A DNA stretch of 64,000 nucleotides. Source: Prevotella veroralis DSM 19559 = JCM 6290 (GTDB lineage Bacteria; Bacteroidota; Bacteroidia; Bacteroidales; Bacteroidaceae). Location of the stretch: NCBI RefSeq assembly GCF_000377625.1, contig NZ_KB898326.1, positions 62,001 to 126,000 on the forward strand, read 5' to 3'. Below the pieces are notes generated by a model, which saw only the letters and a program-made list of their open reading frames with translations, did no database searches and was not told the origin of the DNA. Shown piece after piece: positions 1 to 8,963 of the stretch (position 1 is the stretch's first letter; each line of letters starts with the position of its first letter). The translations under genes and the position numbers were made by a program.

Positions 1-30
1 CAGAAACACGAGAAACTGTGTGCATCTTTG

Positions 31-768
31 ATGCAGAACATCGGTGAGGGGGGGCTGACAAAGTCGTCCGTTATCCTCTTCGACTTCGGCGGAACGCTCG
101 ATACACAGGGCTGTCACTGGGGCAAAATGCTTTGGCATGGATATGAAGCGATGGGTGTTCCCGTGACAGAAGAGCAGTTTCGGGAAGCCTACGTATATGC
201 TGAACGAAAGTTAGGGAGCGAACCTTTGATTCATGCCAACGACACTTTCCGTAGGATGTTATCGGTGAAACTCAGCTTAGAGTTCGATTACCTCTTAGAG
301 AAAGGATGGTTGACTGTTGATGAGCAAAGTGCGAGGAAGATGCAAACAGAGCTTGAAAACCATATATATAATAAGGTGGAAACGACAATCGGAAGCAGTA
401 AGAACGTTCTTGAACAGCTTCGGAAGCGATACAGATTGGGCTTAGTAACCAACTTCTATGGCAATATGTCCGTTGTTCTCAAGGAGTTCCAGCTGTCCAA
501 TCTCTTTGAGACTGTGACCGAGAGCGCCGTTGTTGGCGTTCGTAAACCATCCCCAGAGATATTCAGAAAAGCCGTTGCCGCTATGCAAGTGCAGCCTGAC
601 AGGGTGTTAGTAGTGGGTGATAGCTATACGAAGGACATTCTTCCTGCCCATGAGATAGGCTGCCGTACCTGTTGGATCAAGGGTGAGGGATGGGACAAGG
701 AAGAGCCGCAAGCACCTGTTGCCGACCTTATTATTCATGAGTTAAAGGTACTTTTATCCTACGAATAA
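31..768 (+). CDS. HAD-superfamily hydrolase next to inositol-phosphate synthase
   Basis: Rossmann-type HAD protein of about 245 residues. Motif I reads DFGGTLD (residues 18-24), so the first Asp is present but the usual second Asp (general acid/base, D+2) is Gly. Motif II is LVTNFYGN near residue 140, the motif III Lys is in VRKPSPE near 172, and motif IV is VVGDSYTKD near 200. ATG at 31 is chosen because it puts motif I 17 residues in. The frame is open to the left edge, so an earlier start is possible. Another frame ends in TGA at 29-31, overlapping this ATG as TGATG, which suggests translational coupling to an upstream gene. It precedes the inositol-phosphate synthase by 91 bp. A phosphatase step in inositol lipid synthesis is an inference from position only; the Gly at D+2 makes catalysis uncertain. 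Confidence 0.75.
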   Translation: MQNIGEGGLTKSSVILFDFGGTLDTQGCHWGKMLWHGYEAMGVPVTEEQFREAYVYAERKLGSEPLIHANDTFRRMLSVKLSLEFDYLLEKGWLTVDEQSARKMQTELENHIYNKVETTIGSSKNVLEQLRKRYRLGLVTNFYGNMSVVLKEFQLSNLFETVTESAVVGVRKPSPEIFRKAVAAMQVQPDRVLVVGDSYTKDILPAHEIGCRTCWIKGEGWDKEEPQAPVADLIIHELKVLLSYE

Positions 769-859
769 GTACTATTTGAAGTTTAAATAAGCTGAAAAAT
801 AATTAGAAGAAAGCAATATTAGTAAAGTAAGAGCGTTTGGTTTATAATATAAAAGGCGT

Positions 860-2167
860 ATGAAAGAAATAAATGTAAAGCCTGCAGAGGGTAGACTCGG
901 AGTGTTGGTCGTTGGATGTGGAGCTGTTGCTACAACATTCATAACGGGTGTATTGATGGCACGTAAGGGGCTTGCAAAGCCTATCGGGTCGATGACACAA
1001 TATGACAAGATACGTGTTGGGCATGGAGCCGATAAGCAGTATCTGCACTACAAGGACATTGTTTCGATGGCAGACCTTCGTGATCTTGTCTTCGGGACAT
1101 GGGATGTCTACCCTCAAAACGCATATCAAGCTGCGGTCTATGCAGAGGTCTTGAAGGCTAAAGACATTGAACCTGTTCGGGACGAGCTGATGGCTATTAA
1201 GCCTATGAAAGCAGCCTTCGACAAGAATTACGCCAAGCGTCTTGATGGCGATAATGTTAAGGATTGCAGGACGAGATGGGATATGGTTGAGGCGTTAAGA
1301 GCCGATATCCGCGACTTTAAAGAGCGTGAGCAATGCGATAGAGTAGTGGTTATCTGGGCTGCTTCCACAGAGATATTTGTACCTTACGATGCGGCTTATC
1401 ACAAGACACTCGACCAACTACAAGCTGCGATGAAGGCTGACGACAGAGAGCACATAGCCCCTTCCATGTGTTATGCTTACGCTGCTTTGGAAGAGAGATG
1501 CCCGTTTATCATGGGTGCTCCTAACACTACTGTCGACATTCCCGCGATGTGGGAATTAGCAGAGAAGACGCACATGCCGATTGCAGGAAAGGACTTCAAG
1601 ACAGGTCAAACACTGGTGAAATCAGGCTTCGCACCTATCATTAAGACCCGTAATTTGGGCTTGGCAGGATGGTTCTCAACCAATATCCTCGGTAATAGGG
1701 ATGGGCTTGTTCTGGACGAGCCAGCCAACTTCCACACCAAAGAAGTTAGTAAGCTGTCCACCTTAGAGACCATTTGTAAGCCAGACGAGCAGCCCGACTT
1801 ATATGGAAACATCTATCACAAGGTGCGTATCAACTACTATCCTCCACGCAACGACAATAAAGAAGGGTGGGATAATATTGATATCTTCGGGTGGATGGGA
1901 TACCCAATGCAGATCAAGATAAACTTCCTTTGCCGTGATTCCATCCTTGCCGCACCCTTGTTATTAGACCTTGTTTTGTTGTCAGATGTGGCTGTTAGGG
2001 CTGGAAGATATGGTATTCAATGCTTCTTGAGTTTCTTCTTAAAGAGTCCAATGCATGACTTCACGCAAGGTGAAGAGCCTGTGAACAACCTCTTTGAGCA
2101 GTACACAATGCTTAAGAATGCCATCCGTGAGATGGGAGGCTACGAGCCGGATGAAGAGATAGATTAG
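860..2167 (+). CDS. ino1: Myo-inositol-1-phosphate (inositol-3-phosphate) synthase
   Basis: NAD-dependent enzyme that isomerises glucose 6-phosphate to inositol 3-phosphate, the first step of de novo inositol and hence inositol lipid synthesis. The N-terminal Rossmann motif VVGCGAVAT is at residues 16-24. The family signatures GKDFKTGQT (about 242-250) and NILGNRDG (about 274-281) are both visible. Length (435 residues) fits bacterial members. Several Bacteroidota carry this gene in inositol-sphingolipid clusters, consistent with the upstream HAD gene. No clear TAnnTTTG promoter stands directly in front, so it may be read through from upstream. Confidence 0.93.
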   Translation: MKEINVKPAEGRLGVLVVGCGAVATTFITGVLMARKGLAKPIGSMTQYDKIRVGHGADKQYLHYKDIVSMADLRDLVFGTWDVYPQNAYQAAVYAEVLKAKDIEPVRDELMAIKPMKAAFDKNYAKRLDGDNVKDCRTRWDMVEALRADIRDFKEREQCDRVVVIWAASTEIFVPYDAAYHKTLDQLQAAMKADDREHIAPSMCYAYAALEERCPFIMGAPNTTVDIPAMWELAEKTHMPIAGKDFKTGQTLVKSGFAPIIKTRNLGLAGWFSTNILGNRDGLVLDEPANFHTKEVSKLSTLETICKPDEQPDLYGNIYHKVRINYYPPRNDNKEGWDNIDIFGWMGYPMQIKINFLCRDSILAAPLLLDLVLLSDVAVRAGRYGIQCFLSFFLKSPMHDFTQGEEPVNNLFEQYTMLKNAIREMGGYEPDEEID

Positions 2168-2216
2168 TTGTCTCTGTCTGAGTAAATAAGACTTTGGGTC
2201 TTAAAAGAGTTATAAA

Positions 2217-4985
2217 ATGATTGTATTAGATAGATTAAGAAAATCCCAGAAGTCCGTGTTCTCCGTGTTTCGAGACCGACTGAGAATAGTGCTGTTGATG
2301 TGCCTATTGTTTATAGTAGGCACATTGATGGCTCATGCGCAACAACCACTTCCTTCAGTCTTAAAGGTAGATTCCCTACCAGTTAAGACTGATTCGTTGT
2401 TATTAAGCACTGACTCTATGTCGCTTGCCACTGATTCCCTCATTCAGATGATGGACTCTCTTGCAAAGGAGGTAAGCAAGCCTGCACCTGCAGTCGATAG
2501 TACTTTATTACAGTGTTATGTGGTTGACTCGCAGACAGGAGACAGTATTCCTTATGCTAATGCCATCTATAAAGCACTGAAGATAGGGACTTCGGGCGAT
2601 GCTGACGGTCATTTCACAATTAAGAGGAAGGCTGGCGAACAACTCACCGTAACGGCTGTTGGCTATAAACCTCGTCGAATTAAAGTGACGGATGACACGC
2701 CTAATACACTGCATATAACGCTTATTGCCGACTCGAGACAACTGCAAGGTGTGGTGGTAAAAGCCAAACGCCGGCATCGTTACTCTCGCAAGGATAACCC
2801 CGCAGTAGAGCTTATGAGGCGTGTAATAGCAGCCAAGAAACAGTCGTTACTATCGAACCACAGCTACTATCAATATGATAAGTATCAGAAGGTAACGATG
2901 GCTGTTAACAACCTAACTCCCGATGATCTTGAGGGCAAGATGTTTAAGAGAGCACCTTGGCTAATCGATCAGGTGGAGGTGTGCCCATATAACAATAAGC
3001 TCATACTTCCTATCTCCGTTGATGAGACACTCACGCAACACATCTATCGCAAAGAGCCTCGCGATGAGAAAGACATCGTGTTGGGTCAGACCACAAAGGG
3101 TATCTCTAAGCTCATTCAGACAGGTGAGGCGGTGAACACAATAGTAAAGGATCTCTTCAAAGATATCAACATCTATGATGATCAAATCGACCTCCTGCAA
3201 AAGAGATTCCCCTCTCCAATAGGCTCAACTGCCATCTCCTTCTATCATTTCTATATAGATGATACGGTCTATGTGAACCAAGATCAATGCATCAGACTAC
3301 AGTTTATGCCAGCTAACCAACAGGACTTTGGCTTCCGTGGTGAGCTTTATGTGCTGAACGACAGTACGCTGCATGTGAAGAAGTGTGACATGCAGTTGCC
3401 TGCAAACACAGGTGTTAACTTTGTCGATGCGATGAAGTTTGAACAGGAGTTTACTAAGTTGGACAATGGCGAATGGGCGTTGACAACGGATAACATGGTG
3501 GCTGAGTTGAAACTCACCGACTTTCTCCAGCGTGCCATTGTGATACGTACAACGGGCATGAATCACTATGCCTTCAATCCTATTGACGACAAACTCTTTA
3601 AGGGGAAAGCAAAGGTTACGTATGATGCCAACGCTAAGATGCGTGATAATGAGTTCTGGGCAGAACACAGAACAACGCAGTTAACGAAGAGCGAAGCCGG
3701 TATGGACTCGTTCGTGAAACGCATGTCTAAGACCAAGCACTTCAAGTGGGTGCTGTTCGCAACGAAAGCTCTTGTGGAGAACTTCATCGAGACTGGCAAT
3801 GAAGATAAGCCCAGTAAGGTGGACCTCGGACCGGTTAACACCTTCATTTCAAAGAACTTCGTCGATGGCATCCGTTTGCGTGCTTCAGCCCGAACAACGG
3901 CTAAGTTCAATCCACACTGGTTCTTTGAAGGCTATTACGCATACGGTACCAAGTCGCATGACCATTACTATGATGCGAAGGTAACATACTCTTTCAATAA
4001 GCCAGAATACCAACCGATTGAGTTCCCGATACGTACTATCTCCATCGAATCCAATAAAGATATAGAGTCGCCATCGGATAAGTATTTGAAGCATAATAAG
4101 GATAACATCTTTATGACCTTTCGCCCAGTTAAGGTGGAGAAACTCTACTTCTATAATCGCCAGAAGATAACCTTTGAGTGGGAAACAAGCTATGGCTTGA
4201 AAACAGGTATTGGTCTTCGCACAGAGAGCAATCGCCCAACTGGAAAGTTGATATACGAACGGATGGATGGCTCCTTGGTAGATCGTATTCGTATGACGGA
4301 GCTTTCTTTGAGTTTAGACTTCCGTCCCGGACAAACCTATGTGAACTCGAAGCAGAGACGAATGGAGGTTAATCTCGATGCACCAGAGTTCAAGTTAAAG
4401 CACATCATGGGCTTGAAGAACTTCCTCGGAGGGCACTTCACGACCAATTTCACCGAACTCTCCATCTATAAGCGATTCTGGTTAGGGAGCTGGGGACACG
4501 TTGATACACGTGTAGAAGGGGGTGCGCAGTGGAATAAGGTGCCTTTCCCTTTCCTCATCACACCGCCTGTCAACACCTCGTACTTCGAACACCTTGGTAC
4601 GTTTAACTTGATGCAACCACTCGAATTCCTTAATGATCGGTATGCCAAATTCAACCTTGCTTGGGACTTGGAAGGCAAGGTTTTCAATCGAGTTCCATTG
4701 TTGAAGAAGTTGAAATGGCGTGAGTATGTAGCCTTCAAGGGCATGTGGGGACACCTAACAGATAAGAACAATCCCTTCTTACCACAGAACTCTAACGATC
4801 GAGTTCTATATAAGTTTCCAGATGGAACAGGCGTTATGACGAATGATCCTTATCTAGAGTTTGTGGTCGGAGTGCATAATATCTTCAAGTGTTTGGAGGT
4901 CGATTATGTGCGCAGACTGACCTATACTCATGCGCCGGGGATCTCTAAGAATGGTATAAGATTCGGTTTTAATCTTGTGTTCTAG
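2217..4985 (+). CDS. DUF5686 outer-membrane protein with carboxypeptidase-like regulatory domain
   Basis: Large outer-membrane protein of 922 residues. A signal peptide ends near AHAQQ (residue 42). Residues about 53-90 are a low-complexity linker with repeated DSL units. Residues about 98-165 form a CarboxypepD_reg-like beta-sandwich (SIPYANAIYK, GTSGDADGHF, LTVTAVGYK), as also seen at the front of TonB-dependent transporters. The rest matches DUF5686 and is rich in alternating beta strands. The protein ends in FGFNLVF, a terminal aromatic typical of substrates of the BAM barrel-insertion machinery. It starts 49 bp after inositol-phosphate synthase and may be cotranscribed. Function is unknown. 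Confidence 0.85.
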   Translation: MIVLDRLRKSQKSVFSVFRDRLRIVLLMCLLFIVGTLMAHAQQPLPSVLKVDSLPVKTDSLLLSTDSMSLATDSLIQMMDSLAKEVSKPAPAVDSTLLQCYVVDSQTGDSIPYANAIYKALKIGTSGDADGHFTIKRKAGEQLTVTAVGYKPRRIKVTDDTPNTLHITLIADSRQLQGVVVKAKRRHRYSRKDNPAVELMRRVIAAKKQSLLSNHSYYQYDKYQKVTMAVNNLTPDDLEGKMFKRAPWLIDQVEVCPYNNKLILPISVDETLTQHIYRKEPRDEKDIVLGQTTKGISKLIQTGEAVNTIVKDLFKDINIYDDQIDLLQKRFPSPIGSTAISFYHFYIDDTVYVNQDQCIRLQFMPANQQDFGFRGELYVLNDSTLHVKKCDMQLPANTGVNFVDAMKFEQEFTKLDNGEWALTTDNMVAELKLTDFLQRAIVIRTTGMNHYAFNPIDDKLFKGKAKVTYDANAKMRDNEFWAEHRTTQLTKSEAGMDSFVKRMSKTKHFKWVLFATKALVENFIETGNEDKPSKVDLGPVNTFISKNFVDGIRLRASARTTAKFNPHWFFEGYYAYGTKSHDHYYDAKVTYSFNKPEYQPIEFPIRTISIESNKDIESPSDKYLKHNKDNIFMTFRPVKVEKLYFYNRQKITFEWETSYGLKTGIGLRTESNRPTGKLIYERMDGSLVDRIRMTELSLSLDFRPGQTYVNSKQRRMEVNLDAPEFKLKHIMGLKNFLGGHFTTNFTELSIYKRFWLGSWGHVDTRVEGGAQWNKVPFPFLITPPVNTSYFEHLGTFNLMQPLEFLNDRYAKFNLAWDLEGKVFNRVPLLKKLKWREYVAFKGMWGHLTDKNNPFLPQNSNDRVLYKFPDGTGVMTNDPYLEFVVGVHNIFKCLEVDYVRRLTYTHAPGISKNGIRFGFNLVF

Positions 4986-4996
4986 GGCTCTCTTGT

Positions 4997-5345
4997 AATT
5001 CAAAATTCATAATTCACAATTCAAAATTATGATTAGGTAGAGTGGACGAATTAACTGGTTGACGGGTTAACAAGTTGTTTATTCCGTTGAGGAAAAGCCT
5101 CACCCCCAACCCCTCTACGTATGGGGAGAGGAGTAAATAGTGCTTTTTGCATACGAAGTCAGTATCACAAAGTAGGGACAGACGCCCTCGTCTGTCCGCA
5201 TAAATACAATATATGAGATAAAAGGGATATGTCATTAGAACAATATGTCTTTAGTCATTTTGTCTTTAAACCACGTTGCGAGGCGGACAGACGAGGGCGT
5301 CTGTCCCTACGGTGTAGCGTTATCTGGGAGGTAGATGAGTTCTTT
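4997..5345. repeat. Mosaic repeat island 1
   Basis: Non-coding stretch made of recurring modules: an AT-rich module (4998-5034); a GTTGAC/GGTTAAC module (about 5040-5085); a CCCCTCTNCGNATGGGGAGAGG palindrome-like module (about 5096-5135); and two inverted copies of a 22-bp palindrome, GGACAGACG-centred, at 5176-5197 and 5285-5306, enclosing about 87 bp. From about 5137 to 5314 the block is a near copy of island 11 (51325-51490), spacer included. No credible gene lies inside. Confidence 0.9.
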
Positions 5346-5369
5346 AAAAAGTTGATATAAGTACAGATT

Positions 5370-5747
5370 ATGTTGAAGGATATTATCTTAGTAGGTATTG
5401 GAAGTTTTGTAGGAGGAAGCCTGCGAATGGTTATCTCAAAGTATATTCAGCTTGCCATTGCAGGGTCGTTCCCCTTAGGAACGATGGTGGTAAATGTTTT
5501 GGGCTGTTTTCTGATTGGTGTTTTCTCCTCTTTATCAGGTGAGAATGGAGGTATCAGTACGTCTACTCGCCTCCTACTAACTACTGGTTTCTGTGGTGGA
5601 TTCACGACTTTCTCCACCTTTATGAATGAGAATGTCGGTTTGATAAAAGGTGGTGATGGCTTCACAACATCCGTTCTTTACATCCTTGTCTCCCTCGCTT
5701 TGGGGTTCATCGCAGTGTTGGCTGGTAGGGTAGTGGTGGTGCATTAA
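5370..5747 (+). CDS. crcB: Fluoride ion channel CrcB/Fluc
   Basis: Small four-helix membrane protein (125 residues) that exports fluoride as an antiparallel dimer. Family signatures are visible: GSFVGGSLRM at residues 11-20, the PLGTMVVNVLGCFLIG stretch with the conserved Asn at about 35-50, and TTGFCGGFTTFSTF near 73-86 with the phenylalanines lining the pore. Flanked on both sides by repeat islands, so probably monocistronic. I found no fluoride riboswitch in the 60 bp upstream. Confidence 0.95.
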   Translation: MLKDIILVGIGSFVGGSLRMVISKYIQLAIAGSFPLGTMVVNVLGCFLIGVFSSLSGENGGISTSTRLLLTTGFCGGFTTFSTFMNENVGLIKGGDGFTTSVLYILVSLALGFIAVLAGRVVVVH

Positions 5748-5764
5748 GGAGCACTAAACACCCT

Positions 5765-6215
5765 CTTTTAATTCAAAATTCAAAGTTCACAATTCAAAAT
5801 TAAAGCCTCCCCAAGCCCCTCCGAAGGAGGGGATGTCCTCCCCCAAGGTTTTGCTTAACTTCTAAAGTGTGGTTGGTATGAGTGGACGAGTGGATGGGTT
5901 GATAAGTAGACGAGTTGTTTGTTCTATTGAAGAGGGCGTTTCTTCGATGTGAGGAGACGCCCTTTTCATTGCAAGGAAACGCCTTCTTCGCTTTGAAGAA
6001 GGCGTTTCCTTGTTTTTAGTTCTGCTGTTCCAGCTAACGAGGTACTACCTCGCTACACTGAAACTATGTTACACGGGCATTCCAGCAAAGCCTTACATCA
6101 AACAGAACTAATCATAATTTTGAATTTTGAACTTTGAATTTTGAATTAAAGTAAAGCCTTACATCAAACAGAACTAATCATAATTTTGAATTTTGAACTT
6201 TGAATTTTGAATTAA
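5765..6215. repeat. Mosaic repeat island 2
   Basis: Fills the convergent gap between crcB and the DnaJ-like gene. Contents in order: AT-rich module (5769-5804); CCCCAAGCCCCTCCGAAGG module (about 5806-5840); GTTGAC-type module (about 5878-5930); GAAACGCC hairpin array (5932-6015); the CTAACGAGG hairpin module (6024-6095, hairpin 6038-6052); then a tandem duplication of about 60 bp, 'aagccttacatcaaacagaa' followed by the inverted AT-rich module (6092-6150 and 6151-6213). Confidence 0.9.
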
Positions 6216-6301
6216 AAGAGATGTCTACTTGATAATCAGAAAGGTTACAAGATAGCTTCTAAAGCATGTTGGAAGAGCCATGAATGAGCCTTTTCTTGGG
6301 G

Positions 6302-6997
6302 TTAGCCTTCGCGTCTCATCTGTTCGATAAGCTCCTTTTGATGCTCCGTCAGATGGTCAGGAAGTTTCACGTTATAGGTAATGATGAGGTCACCGAAGGT
6401 ACCGTCACCACGGTCGTAACCCTTTCCACGTAGCCGAACCTTCGTCCCGCCTTGTGTTAAAGGCTTTACTTTCAGTTTCACCTTGGTACCACTAGAGAGC
6501 TGAATAATCACTTCTCCACCCAATAGGGCAGTGTAGAGATCAATGCCAACAGTGGCTTCCATTTGTCCAGGACTGGGTCGACCGTAAGCTCTACCAGTGC
6601 TTCCTGCCGATGAACGCCGCCTCCCTGCACCTCCGAAAAGGTCTTGGAAGAAGCTACTGAAGCCGCCACCTCCACTGCCAAAGCTGCTGAAATCGAATCC
6701 TCCAAACGAGTTTGCATCCCCTTGACTACCATTAAAACCACCGAAGCCACCCGCTTGCTCGTAGGCATCAGCATTCCTCCATTGCTCGCCATACTTGTCA
6801 TATTTAGCGCGTTTGTCGGGGTCTCCAATCACTTCAAAGGCTTCGCTCAATGCTTGGAACTTGGCTTTTGCCTTCGGATCGTTAGGATGTAGGTCTGGAT
6901 GAAACTGCTTTGCACGTTTCCTATAGGCTGCCCGCACATCCTTCTGAGGGATGTTTCGGTCAACACCTAGAATCTTATAATAATCTATAAATGCCAT
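6302..6997 (-). CDS. cbpA: CbpA/DnaJ-like co-chaperone
   Basis: Type II J-protein of 231 residues that would stimulate the Hsp70 DnaK ATPase. The J domain is at residues 4-70 with the catalytic HPD motif (FHPDLHP). A Gly/Phe-rich linker spans about 80-125 (GGFGGF, SSFGSGGGGF). One C-terminal beta domain follows (about 145-231). E. coli CbpA is about 306 residues with two such domains, so this form is short, although it ends in a typical helix (LTEHQKELIEQM). ATG is preceded by a full AAGGAGGT sequence (7003-7010), a Shine-Dalgarno match that is unusual in this phylum. It lies 60 bp downstream of nspC on the same strand. Confidence 0.85.
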   Translation of the reverse strand: MAFIDYYKILGVDRNIPQKDVRAAYRKRAKQFHPDLHPNDPKAKAKFQALSEAFEVIGDPDKRAKYDKYGEQWRNADAYEQAGGFGGFNGSQGDANSFGGFDFSSFGSGGGGFSSFFQDLFGGAGRRRSSAGSTGRAYGRPSPGQMEATVGIDLYTALLGGEVIIQLSSGTKVKLKVKPLTQGGTKVRLRGKGYDRGDGTFGDLIITYNVKLPDHLTEHQKELIEQMRREG

Positions 6998-7057
6998 ATT
7001 TTACCTCCTTATATATAGTTAATTCTTTCTTTAAAGAGGGTAGCAAAGAGCGTGCCA

Positions 7058-8224
7058 TTAGTCCATTCGGTCTCGATAATCCTCATAGGTAAACTCTCGC
7101 AAGACCTCTAGTTCGTTGTCAGGATGGAGTAGGGCGATAGCCGGATGACTGATTCCATTGAACATATTAGTCTTCACTGTCGTGTAATGAAGCATGTCTT
7201 CAAAGATGATATTCTCGCCTATCTGCAATGGATGATCAAACCTCCATGCCCCCATCCAGTCGCCACTCAAGCAGCTGTTAGCACCCAGTCGGTACGTATT
7301 CTCACCCTTTGCAGAACCGTCCTCATCAACTAATTCCGCATTGCGAACGGCTGGGTGGTAAGGCATCTCTAAACAGTCAGGCATGTGACAGGTGAAACTT
7401 ACATTTAAGATAGCCGTTTTTATGCCATGATCCTCCACCACATCGAGCACTTGAGCGACCAGTGGTCCCGTCTGCCAAGCGAAGGCACTACCTGGTTCGA
7501 GTATCACCTTTAACCAAGGATAGCGTTTCTTAAACTCTTTCAAGGCACGAATAAGACGCGGAACATCGTAGTCTTTGCGTGTCATCAGGTGTCCGCCACC
7601 GAAGTTAACCCACTTCAGTTGAGGGAACCAGTTGGCGAACTTCGCCTCAATATGCTCCAATGTGCGTTCGAAAACATCGCTACCACTCTCGCAATGACAA
7701 TGAATATGGAAGCCATCAACGCCCTCTGGCAGTGTAGCAGGGAGTTTTGAAGATGCGACACCGAACCTAGTTCCAGGCGCGCAAGGGTTATATATGAGTG
7801 TTTCTACCTCTGAGTACTCCGGATTCACACGTAGACCGAAACTCAAGCGAGTGTTTTCTAGCTTTGCTCTAACGTGGTATCGCTCAAATTGCGACAATGA
7901 GTTGAACACGAGATGAGACGAGCATCGAGCAATATCATCGATCTCGTAATCCGTATAACCGGGTGAGAAGGTATGCGTGGGAGCACCAAATTCCTCAAAA
8001 CCAAGGCGTGCCTCATACAGAGAAGATGCCGTTGTGGCATGGATATACTCACGGAAAATAGGAAAGGTACGCCATAGAGCGTAGGCTTTAAAGGCTAGAA
8101 TAATCTCAACATCAGCCTCCTTAGCAACACTGGCGATCAGTTGGAGGTTCTTTCGTAAACGCTCTTCTTCCAATATGTACATCGGTCGGGAGAGTTCGTT
8201 GTAAGTCTTTGGATTTACTTTCAT
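7058..8224 (-). CDS. nspC: Carboxynorspermidine decarboxylase
   Basis: PLP-dependent fold-III decarboxylase (388 residues) that converts carboxy(nor)spermidine to (nor)spermidine, the last step of the alternative polyamine route common in Bacteroidota. The PLP Lys lies in ILAFKAYAL (about residue 46). A Gly-rich phosphate-binding loop, WVNFGGGH, is near 204-211. Downstream signatures are ILEPGSAFAW and LGANSCLSGDWMG, with Cys in the second as in the family. A TATATTTG box (8229-8236) stops 4 bp before the ATG, so the mRNA may be leaderless. The partner carboxynorspermidine synthase is not in this window. Confidence 0.93.
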   Translation of the reverse strand: MKVNPKTYNELSRPMYILEEERLRKNLQLIASVAKEADVEIILAFKAYALWRTFPIFREYIHATTASSLYEARLGFEEFGAPTHTFSPGYTDYEIDDIARCSSHLVFNSLSQFERYHVRAKLENTRLSFGLRVNPEYSEVETLIYNPCAPGTRFGVASSKLPATLPEGVDGFHIHCHCESGSDVFERTLEHIEAKFANWFPQLKWVNFGGGHLMTRKDYDVPRLIRALKEFKKRYPWLKVILEPGSAFAWQTGPLVAQVLDVVEDHGIKTAILNVSFTCHMPDCLEMPYHPAVRNAELVDEDGSAKGENTYRLGANSCLSGDWMGAWRFDHPLQIGENIIFEDMLHYTTVKTNMFNGISHPAIALLHPDNELEVLREFTYEDYRDRMD

Positions 8225-8228
8225 GGTG

Positions 8229-8236
8229 CAAATATA
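8229..8236 (-). promoter_or_regulatory. -7 box of nspC, abutting the start codon
   Basis: Exact TAnnTTTG (TATATTTG on the minus strand) ending 4 bp before the nspC ATG. No clear TTTG lies at -33. With the usual 5-7 nt from box to transcription start, the transcript would begin at or very near the ATG. Confidence 0.55.
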
Positions 8237-8244
8237 AGGAAAAA

Positions 8245-8276
8245 TTTGCGGTTATCAGAAATAATATCTACCTTTG
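8245..8276 (+). promoter_or_regulatory. Promoter of the ThiE-like gene
   Basis: TTTG at 8245-8248, 20 bp, then TACCTTTG at 8269-8276: a full Bacteroidota consensus. It lies 15 bp before the ATG at 8292 and is divergent from the nspC promoter. Confidence 0.75.
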
Positions 8277-8291
8277 CAATACAAATAAAGT

Positions 8292-8906
8292 ATGAGCATG
8301 AAGCTGGTTATTATGACTAAATCCACCTTCTTTGTAGAGGAGGATAAAATAATAAGTATGCTCTTCGAGGAAGGACTTGACTGCCTACACATCTCGAAGG
8401 TGGATCCATCTCCACTTTATTTGGAACGCCTCTTATCCCTTATTCCATCCCATTATCATAGCAAGATAGTTGTACATCAGCACTTTCAGACGAAAGGTGA
8501 ATATGGTTTGGGTGGTATTCACTTGGATAACCCCACAATTTCTGCCCCTCGGGGATATAAAGGTCACATCAGTAGAAGCTGTGATGACGTGATGAAACTA
8601 AAGGCGATTAAGAAACAATCAGACTATGTTTTTCTTAAAAACATCCATCAGCCACGTGAGCAATCGGCTGCAACTGAACACATCCTATCGGATATTGAGT
8701 TGGAAGAAGCCAGTCGGCAAGGACTCTTAGGAAAGCATGTTTATGCCATGGGAGGCATTACGGTGGAAGATTTCCCACGTTTGCATGACCTCGACTTTGG
8801 TGGAGTAGTGGTGCGAAACGACCTTTGGGATCAGTTTTGTATCCATAGTGAGCAGAACTTCAATCCTATAATTAAATACTTCCACAAGCTCCGTACAATT
8901 TGTTAA
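8292..8906 (+). CDS. Thiamine phosphate synthase-like (ThiE/TenI family) protein
   Basis: TIM-barrel protein of 204 residues related to ThiE and TenI. It begins KLVIMTKSTFF and keeps the C-terminal phosphate-binding GGI (YAMGGITVEDF, about residue 155) and GGVVVRNDLW. The typical catalytic segment VHLGQ.D of ThiE is replaced by GIHLDNPT, and the Arg/Lys-rich THS segment is GHISRSCDDV. It may therefore be a TenI-like or otherwise specialised relative and not a working synthase. No other thiamine gene is nearby. Confidence 0.7.
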   Translation: MSMKLVIMTKSTFFVEEDKIISMLFEEGLDCLHISKVDPSPLYLERLLSLIPSHYHSKIVVHQHFQTKGEYGLGGIHLDNPTISAPRGYKGHISRSCDDVMKLKAIKKQSDYVFLKNIHQPREQSAATEHILSDIELEEASRQGLLGKHVYAMGGITVEDFPRLHDLDFGGVVVRNDLWDQFCIHSEQNFNPIIKYFHKLRTIC

Positions 8907-8963
8907 GGACTTTGGATAGATAACAGTTGATTTATACCTTATCAATATAAACAATAGAAAGAA

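Noticed and set aside
5014..5235. 73-codon minus-strand ORF after the DUF5686 gene
   Set aside because: Entirely inside repeat island 1.
5176..5306. Regular palindromes as a CRISPR array
   Set aside because: Only two copies in opposite orientation, and the spacer is duplicated at 51 kb. No direct-repeat/spacer periodicity and no cas genes.
5314..5369. Fluoride riboswitch before crcB
   Set aside because: No match to the conserved pseudoknot sequence in this short stretch; repeat DNA reaches to within about 55 bp of the ATG.
5932..6015. GAAACGCC arrays as CRISPR repeats
   Set aside because: Units alternate in orientation and have almost no spacers; they recur in ten islands.
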